From Atopsyche davidsoni (lineage: Eukaryota; Arthropoda; Insecta; Trichoptera; Hydrobiosidae), in contig JAILWY010000019.1 of NCBI GenBank assembly GCA_022113835.1, positions 7,464,001-7,528,000 on the forward strand: a stretch of DNA of 64,000 bases. The letters run 5' to 3'. The notes beneath the pieces are model-generated. The model was not told where the DNA came from and made no database searches. It saw nothing but the letters and a program-made list of their open reading frames with translations. Made by a program: the position numbers and the translations under genes. Shown here piece by piece: positions 55,401-64,000 of the stretch (the stretch's first letter is position 1; the number at the start of each line of letters is the position of its first letter).

Positions 55401-58400
55401 AGTCTCGCGGAGTCTGGCGGAGCCCCTCGGCGCCCGCCTGCGCGCCCGCCTGCACCCCCGGCGCAGTGGTCCGCTCCGCCCGGCGGCGGCAGGGTGCGCC
55501 CGGTCGAGCTCGCACACAATCGACTTGTTCATTCCGATGAATCGAATCGAATATTTATTATCTTTTAGTAAGTTGCGGAAAAACCTCAATCGTACATTCG
55601 ATCTACGAGCGATGCCGCTCGGCTCGGGCAAGACAATCGATACAATCGGACGGCGAAAGCGTTTCTTCCAAATTCAAACGAAATTCAAATTTGGTACAAT
55701 CCAGTCCCGGAAGTTGACTTCTTCCGAATAAAACCGGTTTTTGTTTCAACGTTTTTGCCTCGTGCGGAGACTCGCACTCGCGATGCTCCCCGAGGGTCAC
55801 GGCCGATGAATTCGTGTTGGAGATCTGGAGAATTGAGTCCACGGGATTTTTTATTAATTATTACGATTACAATAAAACCTTGATCAGCGAAATTATAAAT
55901 ATATTTATAGTAATTATTATTTGAATACGCGTGTTCTTATTTATGGCTTCAACTTGTCGAGTCTGAACAATTTACAGTTATCATAGACAATAGCATACCT
56001 CTTCTAACTTTACAAAATATTACTTCACGCAATTATACACGGTGTCTCAAAATGTTTAAAATAATTCATTATTGTGCTATAAAATTATATCCATTTGACT
56101 ATTTCTATTTTTTGTTTATGCGTGGAGTATTACAAATTAAAACACTCTGTTGTAGATGAACTTAATAAGGCATTGAAATAAAATTTATTTACTAATAAAT
56201 TTCCAGCGCAAATGTTTGCGTCGAGCGAGAGGAGACTGATGACAGTGACACGCTTGAGAACTCGGAAGACACCGGCTTCTTCAAGGAAACATCCATGGGC
56301 ATGCAGACCTGTCAGCAAACGAGGAACGTTTACGAGTGCTACAGCAAGTAAGTTCATTCGAAAGATACTATAATAAATTAAATTTCAATAATGCCTTGTA
56401 AACATTTGATTAGCTTAAAATTTATAAATACATATATTGCAGCCCTACAGGAACTTCATTAACATTTTCAAAACTAACATTTGAAACGTTGCAAATACTG
56501 TGACAACGTATACGGTAGTATGTCCAAAATGCTATTACCTCTTATGATCTTTAATGACAACTATTTCTATAAATCACTGCTAGCGTCAATGAAAATTTGA
56601 TTTAAAATGCACTGGTATGTTTATTGACACGAAAATATTTGGAGGTGAATTTATACAAATGCAAATTTATTTTCACAAGTTGCATCAATGTTGACATTAT
56701 TATTCATTTGAGAAATTTATATGCGAATTCATATATTTTTGTAAATATTTTACTCATTGCTGTACATTCTAGCCCATTTTTTCATTAAATTGAAATTGAA
56801 CTAAACCTCATTCAAGGAAATGAAAAATAACGAGTACTGTAATATAATAAGCCCCTGCTGTTGCTGTTTGAAAATTCTAGCCATGTTTGGTTTTATTGAC
56901 AGGATCCATTATAATTAGTAAGATCATTACTATGTGACTACAATTGTTTTACAGCATCAATATAAAATATTAATTTATAGAAGTGTTCATAATATTGAGT
57001 GAAAGAATTACAGTGGGAAAATAAAGTGCCGTGAATTAATGTTATGAAACGACGTTGCAAGCATGTAAAGCACTTTTTAAATGTATGTTGTGAATTTTCT
57101 AGAGAGAAATCGCGCGGAGTTTCTAAAACTAAAACTGTTCGCTACCAATGTTGCCATGGCTTTCAGCGTAGAAGTGACAGTGATTGTCTGAAGGTGTGTA
57201 CTGACCAGGATTCATTCATTTTTGCAGCACTTTTCAACCAAAATTATTATTGCGCATGTGTCATTTAGTTTACACTCTGTATTTTGCTTTTTTTTACAGG
57301 TCAATCTCTTATCCTTGGCTGAAACGATAAAGCATCTTGATGGAAGTGAGTTTTTGAAAATATCGGCAGATATTGACGACATATTGACAAAAGAAAATGT
57401 TACTGTTTTCTTGCCAACTAACAAAGCATTTGAGGAATTCACTTCTCAATTACTGGAATCGGTGAGTGTAGACATTTTTTTTTCTTGTTATATTCAATTT
57501 ACACGTGCTACAAGTAAAGTGATTAAATTTTAGGACGATGTGAAGCTGAAAGATTACAGTGCTAGGAGGCGCCGAGACGTGAAAGGGATTTCTCCTTCTC
57601 AACTATTGTTGGGTCACATGGTTGCAGGCTTTGTGGATGTATCTCCGGACGAAATTTATAAAAGGTATAAAATTCATCTATCATTCCCTGAAATGACCTT
57701 TATTCCCTGAAATGAAGCAAAGTTACAAGTTGGCATTGATTAAAATACAGCTATATATATGTAACATTTAAATAAACATTTCAGTCTGATGGACAACTCG
57801 ACATTGCAAGTTAAACAAATTTCAAATGATGGGGGAGAAGAAACGCTATTGGTCAACTGTGCAATTATCACTTCCAAGGATAACCATGCCATTAACGGAA
57901 TAGTTCACACAATTGACAGAGTGCTGGTAAATATGTTTTGACTAATCAAAAACAATTTCAAAGCATAATTCATAATATATCTGGTAAATAATTCCTACTT
58001 GCAGAAATACAAAACTACCCAGTCAACTGCACAATTTTGTTTTAAAAATCATGCAGTTTAAATAGAAATAGTGAATTATTATTAATATAATTCTTTTGAG
58101 TTTATGTTTTGTAGGTTCCTGTCTCAAAAGACATAATGGAAATTTTCAAGAATAATTCTCAGTTTTCTGTACTTTACAATCGTAAGTATATCATTATGTG
58201 TTTACTTAAACTTTTGGATAATTAACTATTTTTATAATTTTAATTCACACTTTTATGTAACTTTTTAACTGTCATTAAAACCTTTCACTTGTTACAGTTT
58301 TGAAAACCACCGGCCTTGGAGACAACCTTAAGGATGACATGTGGACTATTTTCGCACCAACTAATGCTGCCTTTGAAAAACTTGATCCCCGTAAAATGGA

Positions 58401-60536
58401 AAAATTGAAGAGTGGTGACAGCTGTGTTATAAGTGTGTCATCCTTTTAATAAAATACCTTACCTCCCTCTTCTCTTACAGTTTAAGATTTTTTCCGAGTA
58501 GTGTAGTTAAGGACTGCTCTTTTTCAGATTATCTGAATTTGGATATCTTTCACTTGTGAACTAAAATAAATTTATGTAATTTTTCCAGATATTCTCAAGC
58601 ATCACATGGTTGCGGGATCTGTCTGTCAGGCAAATGTGCAGTCTGGTTTGAAAAGAACATATAGTGGCACTGGAGAGAGCTTGCGTTTTTCTGTCCCGGA
58701 AAAAGTGCTTGCCAATGATATTTTAACGGAAGTAAGTTTTGTTTAATTATTAGCAATTTTGTTAAAGGTCTCAATAATTCAAGAGACATATCTTTATTCC
58801 CTGCCAAACATAATTCTTCTAGTTTTATCATATATTATGAACAAATTTTACAGATTTCACCCATAGCTTTCTACGTTAACAAAGTCAAAGTAACCAGACC
58901 CGACATAGTGGCGACAAATGGAGTAATTCACGCTATTGACGAACTGCTTATCCCGGATTCAGGTTAATTTTTGTGCATAATATCAAAATTGTTATTAAAT
59001 CGAGCACTTATTATATTGCTTATAATTGTTATTTGAATTTTTAGCCCTCCCCTTAGCAACTTTGCTTATGAAAAAGAACCTTACCAAATTTAACGAAGTT
59101 ATAGTCAAGGCAGGCATGCAAGATGAAATGGAAAATATGTCAAATGTTACGTTGTTTATTCCCATCGATAGAGCCTTGGAGCACTTTTTTGACACAGGTG
59201 ATTTATCTACCATGAGAATTAAAATAATTCATTTATAATATAGGCATGATATTTTACTAATTTATTTATTTTTTTAGATGTTCAAAATCCTGACGATGAT
59301 ATAACGATTGAAGAGCTCCGTTCATTCGTTCTGCATCACATCATAAAAGGAGCAATGCCAACTTTTGACCTGATCAATGAAGAAATCAAAGACACAATGG
59401 ACGGAAACTTCCCCGTCAGAATGAACCTGTATTCTACCGTATGCAACCCAATTTAATTAATTATGTAGTATTGATGTTATTATCATTTTTATATGATGTT
59501 TATTAACTTTTAATGTTATTTAAAGTGATAGTGAGGTAAAGTATGATTGATTAAATATGTAAATATTTTTGACACCTAACTAGACATTAATCTCAACGTT
59601 TTGTTTTTGAACCCGTTCCAGCTGCCTGCTTTTATCAATACCTACAACAGAGCTACCGTTGACTGCGCGCGGCTGGTGAAATTTGATACCCAGCAATGCA
59701 GTAACGTAGTGCATCAGATAGACAAACCACTGTATAGAATAGAAGGCACACTATTGGACCACATAGCTATAGACCCTGAAATGTCATTTCTAAATGCGGT
59801 AATATACATTTTAATCAAAAGTTAATAGGCTTATATTCAATCAAGATTTTAGTGTTTCAATAAACTTGCACCTGTCAGTGTTTGGAAAATCTTCTTACAC
59901 AATATACATAATAAATTTGATTTAATGATTATTTCAGATACTACCCGGAACGGAGGTAGAGAGTATTTTGAAATCAGAAAAAGAAATCACTTTCGTAGCT
60001 CCTACGAATGCTGCTTTCGAAAAAATTGGAGCAAATCAAGAGATGCTGATTCAAAATAAAAAACTTGTCGACATTATATTGAAGAATCATATTCTAAAAG
60101 GTAACAAATTTGCTGTGTGACAAAGACAGGTCTGGTAAAACCAAGAATCATTAGAAGGTTGCGGTATGTACATCTCTAATTTAAGAGCTAATTTGACCAA
60201 TTACTTATTATTTAAGATGTCATATGCTGCACTGGGCTTCACTTCATTCCGTGGCCCTTCACTAACAGGGTTCGCACATACGGCGAGACCATGTTGACAC
60301 TAAGAAACAACAAAATCGGAGAAGCTCCACTCATAACCTGTGACATCGGAGCCACCAATGGAGTGATGCACTATACCAACAGGGTATTCATTTAATAGTA
60401 CTTCTTGTCAGCAACAAATTTTTAATTTGCAACATACCTACAACTTTGTAATTTAATTTTACAGCTTATGGTTCCCACTGTGATCAAGAACCCATCGAGG
60501 AATCCTAATATTGATATTCAGCTGTTTGGTTTGTAA
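52403..60536 (+). CDS. mfas: Midline fasciclin / TGFBI-periostin-like secreted FAS1 protein (18 exons, 771 aa as read)
   Basis: A secreted extracellular-matrix adhesion protein. Exons: 52403-52464, 54153-54251, 54729-54869, 56207-56347, 57103-57193, 57300-57461, 57534-57664, 57785-57926, 58115-58181, 58298-58432, 58589-58731, 58854-58962, 59045-59197, 59278-59438, 59622-59798, 59938-60100, 60217-60383, 60465-60536; phases agree throughout. Residues 1-19 are a signal peptide (MKPSLLVLSYF.. VYG). A cysteine-rich EMI-like region spans about 101-178, including TKTVRYQCCHGF. Four FAS1 domains follow, with paired motifs FLPTNKAFEEF/GIVHTIDRVL, IFAPTNAAFEKL/GVIHAIDELL, LFIPIDRALEHF/VVHQIDKPLY and FVAPTNAAFEKI/GVMHYTNRLM. 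EMI plus four FAS1 is the layout of TGFBI, periostin and insect Mfas. The stop TAA overlaps a perfect donor (GTAAGT at 60533), so the gene may continue past the window. Confidence 0.92.
52465..54152 (+). other. mfas intron 1
   Basis: 1.7 kb. Contains a short repeat-like phrase at 52955-52980 (ACCGGTTTCGCCATCGGTCC) and a GC-rich block at about 53390-53600 with open frames on both strands that I regard as compositional. The intron interior shows no frame-compatible extra exon. Confidence 0.5.
54870..56206 (+). repeat. mfas intron 3 with GC-rich tandem island
   Basis: 55220-55325 is built of CGGCTCCCTG/CGGCTCCCCG units, and 55373-55420 of a tandem GCGGAGTCTC unit (about five copies). Together they give a strongly GC-rich island in an AT-rich gene. 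Overlapping open frames on both strands (55130-55640) are rich in Arg, Ala and Gly and simply reflect this composition. Confidence 0.75.
57103..57193 (+). other. EMI-like cysteine-rich exon of mfas
   Basis: Exon 5 encodes KEKSRGVSKTKTVRYQCCHG and then FQRRSDSDC. The V-x-Y-x-C-C-x-G-(F/Y) core followed by a further Cys is the second half of an EMI domain, as in TGFBI and periostin. It joins exons 4 and 6 only in this frame. Confidence 0.85.
57300..60536 (+). other. Four FAS1 domains of mfas
   Basis: Domain 1 exons 6-8 (residues ~180-325), domain 2 exons 9-12 (~326-474), domain 3 exons 13-15 (~475-638), domain 4 exons 16-18 (~639-755). Each has the H1 motif (T/I-x-F-x-P-T/I-N/D-x-A) and the H2 region (LLGHMVAG, LKHHMVAG, LHHIIKGA, LKNHILKD) followed by N-G-x-(V/M)-H-x-I/T. 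Domain 3 is the least canonical (PIDRALEHF; VVHQID lacks the NG). Confidence 0.9.
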
Positions 60537-61983
60537 GTCGTTAGTATAAGCTGGTTTTATCAAAATAATATTATAATAATTTTACAAAATAATTATTTCA
60601 AATGCTAGCAAGCAAAACATATGCAGTAAGTTTATATAAAATGTATTCATTTAATATTAAGCAATAAAATATAATCAATGTACCTACATTATAAATTATG
60701 TATCACAATAATTAATTATGTATTTAAGCCATGATAAATAAATTACTTTTTCCCAATTTAAATGTACTTTTTATTATATTCTAATCTAACCACCCTAATC
60801 TTTTTTATTTCATCAAATTTGAAAAAAATTTCAAAGCAATAATTTATTTTTTTGTGAACATTCAACTCACCTAATATAAGTCTAAAAGTATCAAGAAACA
60901 AATATTAGAAAAAATGTTCGCCACGCCAGTTGATGGTTAGCCTAGGTGTCGAAAACACTGCCTGACAAATGGTTATAAATGAAATATGGGTTAACATTTG
61001 CAAGATTTGAGTTTTTAGCCACTTAAAGAGCTAAAATTCATTTACTTGTATTAAGCAGACACCTGCACAGATTTTATATGAGTTTTATAATGAAGTTTAT
61101 TTTAATATGACTGATATATAAAAAAATATGATATTTAAAAAAACCTCTCAATTCGCTTTGTCATTTTTAAATTGGTTTTCGTAAGTACATTCAGTTAAAA
61201 AAAGGAAATAAAAATCCCAGTATAAAGACATGTAGATTCATTTATTGTGAAAAAGATTCTAATTGATTACAAGTTTTCATTTATAATTTAGAGTATACAA
61301 AAGTTTTTTTTTTTGGATTTTTTATATTCCTTAAAGATAGAGTAGCTTTTAACACCAATGTGAGCAATAAAAGAAGAAAAAGGCATAGAAACAAACCTAA
61401 AAAGCAACAGTAAGCTCGCAATATTTCAATATATAGTATATAAGTAAATTTAATTTACCAACAATGTGGCAACAAATTTAAATTATTAATTAGTGTTACT
61501 CGTTTCTACATTGCAAAAAATAATATGCACAGTATTCAGTACATCGTAAATATGCAGAATGTTATGAAATATTGCAACTAGGTATACATCAAAGCTTTTT
61601 TTTTAATTTTCAAAGCTAGCGCGGTTTATCTTAACTCCTAAAATATATACGCATCGGCTACACACTTTATATTTTGTTGACTTTTTTAAAACAAGGAATT
61701 TATTAACTTTTTTATGATAACATGATAAAACAACCCAAACTAATAAATATTTAAAAAAAAAAAACAGTCAGCAGGAACCCACCCGTATTATGCTGATGCA
61801 GTAGTAATCACTGTGAATAAACAACAAGAATAAAAGAGCATTGCAAAGAGCCACCACTGGAATCAAACAGACACCCATCATGCCCGTTTAATATACCTAT
61901 ATGTACAGAAAAAAAAGTCCATACTTGATTTATAATTAATAAAATTTACAAATAATAAATTATATGCTTAGCTGTGCTAAATA
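60537..61983. other. AT-rich sequence downstream of the last mfas exon seen
   Basis: Either the 3' UTR and intergenic DNA or a long intron, depending on whether the donor at 60533 is used. AATAAA-like signals are plentiful. No exon recognised. Confidence 0.4.
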
Positions 61984-63231
61984 CGAGAGCGGTCCGATAA
62001 GTACTAAGCCTCACCGCCCGATGGTGCTAGTATCGCAACAAAGATTTACTATCATGTAGAACATTCTCGTAGACGGCTACTGTCAAAATTTCAGCCGAAT
62101 CGGACTCGTTTTGTTTTGACCGCGTGTGGATGCGGACATGTATGCGTATTTTTGAAAAATAGAAAAAAAGCAATATCGGTCGGTGATTCGATTCTTGTTT
62201 TTGGAAGGGAAATTGCGCAGCGAAGTCAAAGAGCGCTTGGATGCTGTGTACGGTGACTCTTCTCCTTTGATGGCAACTGTCAAAAATTGCTTTAACGAGT
62301 TTCAACATGGTCGCACGTCGGTTTTTGATGAGCCACACCCTAGTGCCTCGAAAATGGCTACCACAGAGGATAACGTGACAAAATTCCACAATCTCGTATT
62401 GGCAGACCGCCGATTGAAGGTGTGCGAGATAGCTGAAACAGTAGGCATCTCAAAAGATCGCGTGGGTCATATCCTGCATGAAAAAGCTGTCGGCGCGAAG
62501 GGTGCCGCGTTTGCTCACTCCGGACAACAAGCGCAACCGTGAGACCACTTCAGAGCAGTGTTTGACGCTGTTTAAGCGCAATCCGAAGGAGTTTCTGCGT
62601 AGTTTCGTGACCGTTGACGAAACATGGATCCACTGGTACACACCAGAAACCAAGGAACAGTCGAAACAGTGGACTTCGCCCGGCGAAAGTGCTCCGAAGA
62701 AGGTGAAGACTGTCCTATCGGCCGGAAAGGTGATGGCCACCGTTTTCTGGGATTCACAAGGTGTGATCTACATTGACTACCTGAAGAAGGGCAAAATGGT
62801 CACAGGGCTCTACTATGCCGAATTATTGGGCCGATTCGACACCGAATTGAAAAAAAGTGCTCTTCCACCATGACAACGCACAGGCTCATACCTCCGCCGT
62901 CGCCACAGCCAAATTGGTCAAATTGCACTACGAACTGCTCCCCCATTCCACCGTATTCTCCAGATTTGGCCCCATGCGATTTTTTTTTGTTTCCACTTGA
63001 AAAAGTCACTTGCCGGGCAAAAAATTAAGTCGAATGAGGAGGTCATCGCCGCCATGGAGGTCTACTTTGCAGACCTGGAGAAAACGTATTTTTCAGATGG
63101 GTTAAAGAAGTTGGAGCATCGCTGGGTCAAGTTTATCGAGCTAAAAGGAGACTATTTTGAGAAATAAATCGCCACTTTTCCAAAATTTTCCTTTTTCTTT
63201 TGTAGGCTAAGTACTTATCGGACCGCCCTCA
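61984..63231 (+). mobile_element. mariner element with well-kept terminal inverted repeats
   Basis: The left end CGAGAGCGGTCCGATAAGTA.. and the reverse complement of the right end, TGAGGGCGGTCCGATAAGTA.., agree over about 28 bases with three mismatches. TA dinucleotides flank both ends (61982-61983 and 63232-63233), the target duplication of Tc1/mariner. At 1248 bases it has the length of a full mariner. It carries the broken transposase described next. Confidence 0.95.
62159..63167 (+). pseudogene. mariner transposase (D,D34D), inactivated
   Basis: Blocks in order: RFLFLEGKLRSEVKERL with a helix-turn-helix, VCEIAETVGISKDRVGHILH, PRLLTPDNKRNRE, VDETWIHWYTPETKEQSKQW (first catalytic Asp), TVFWDSQGVIYIDYL, LFHHDNAQAHTSA (second Asp), YSPDLAPCDFF (third Asp, D34 spacing) and LKKLEHRWVKFIELKGDYFE at the end. 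The expected initiator reads ATA at 62159. Frames shift near 62485 (after GHILHE), near 62855 (in a run of A), near 62945 (an extra T before the third block) and near 62998. It is of the type often annotated as SETMAR-like in insect genomes. Confidence 0.93.
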
Positions 63232-64000
63232 TATATATAATACTATCAAAATAAATTGGCTAAAAATAAACAAAAATATAAAATATATATCACAAAATAA
63301 CGTAACAAAAGAAAGAAATTTGGAGTCTAGGTACACAGTCTACATCGACATATTTTGAAAAGATTTACTTCAACACTTCCTTTTCAATTTTTGTGACATA
63401 ACAAATAAATGACTCTACTGTATAAATAATTTAGTATAGTAGAGTATAGAAAAATAAAGATACATGTGAATTAAATTATTATTAGAAATCATAAGACTTC
63501 GCAACCTAAATGTTTGATATTTTTTATTCTAATAAATATTTATGTTATTTTCCACTGTATATTTTTTTGTGTCTCGTTTCACTAGTTTTCAAACAGAGTG
63601 AGGATTTGTGAATAAACAAGCAAGTGACAAATTGTTAGAAAGAGGCAATAACTCTCAGGGGAATCACAAACATATCTTATTATAATAAAAAATATCAAAA
63701 TGGAATTCAACCATGTACTTTCTGTCAAAAACATTGAATATCTATATATTTAACAATTGGATATATATTAACAAATGTAAAAATAAATAAATAGGTTTTA
63801 AGTCTGCAATGTAAATTCAGGTTTGCAACATAAATAACTTTTCAGCTTTCAGGTGTAAAATATTTAAACCGCACTGCTTAAATATTTTGTTATTGTATAT
63901 TTACGGATAAAAGTAAAGAACAAAGTGCGTAATCTGCAATTAAAATGATTGATTTTAGTCAATTTTTTTACCTTTTTTACTATTGCTTTTTTAGGAAGGT
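63232..64000. other. AT-rich right edge, ending in an acceptor-like site
   Basis: No gene recognised. The last bases form a long pyrimidine tract closed by AG at 63993-63994 (TTTTTACTATTGCTTTTTTAG then GAAGGT), so an exon might begin at 63995; it could belong to mfas. Confidence 0.3.

Noticed and set aside
55139..55640. Overlapping open frames on both strands in mfas intron 3
   Set aside because: They are rich in Arg, Ala, Gly and Pro and exist on both strands because stop codons are rare in GC-rich tandem sequence.

Overview
This window is AT-rich nuclear DNA from an animal, almost certainly an insect. Its genes are split by many GT-AG introns, and the proteins match insect housekeeping and developmental genes. 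Decayed copies of mariner, pogo/Tigger, hAT, Helitron and non-LTR elements fill the spaces between and inside genes. Nothing in the window fixes the order; a non-dipteran insect fits the intron density and repeat content, but that is inference. There is no sign of bacterial sequence, rRNA or CRISPR.

Three protein-coding genes were rebuilt exon by exon, all on the + strand. (1) Pgd, 6-phosphogluconate dehydrogenase (oxidative pentose phosphate pathway), 7627-15110, 10 coding exons, 483 aa. (2) The GIGYF/Gyf homologue (4EHP-GYF translational repressor scaffold), 22777-41991, 34 coding exons, 1532 aa. (3) A midline-fasciclin/TGFBI-periostin-like secreted adhesion protein (mfas), 52403-60536, 18 exons, 771 aa as read, with a possible further exon beyond the window. 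All splice phases are consistent in the three models and no internal stop is needed. The genes have unrelated roles and do not look co-regulated.

Layout. 1-7414: gene-free, with clustered repeat fragments (three copies of one dispersed repeat, several LINE 3' ends) and a pogo/Tigger-like transposase relic on the - strand. 7415-15260: Pgd with a GC-rich 5' region. 15260-22680: intergenic DNA with a LINE 3' fragment, two copies overall of an inverted-repeat MITE (one in Pgd intron 6, one here) and a possible noncoding first exon of Gyf. 22777-42260: Gyf, whose introns 21 and 22 carry an 84-bp minisatellite, a 123-bp exact distant repeat, a LINE insertion with target-site duplication, a hAT MITE with an 8-bp duplication, and a Helitron fragment. 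42260-52200: intergenic, with a nested pair in which a 2.2-kb hAT-like element has inserted into a second copy of the same MITE. 52209-60536: mfas with a TATA-type promoter and a GC-rich tandem island in intron 3. 61984-63231: a mariner with well-kept ends and a broken transposase.

The best candidate for something undescribed is the divergent hAT-like transposon at 45062-47262. I did not find a novel multi-gene system.
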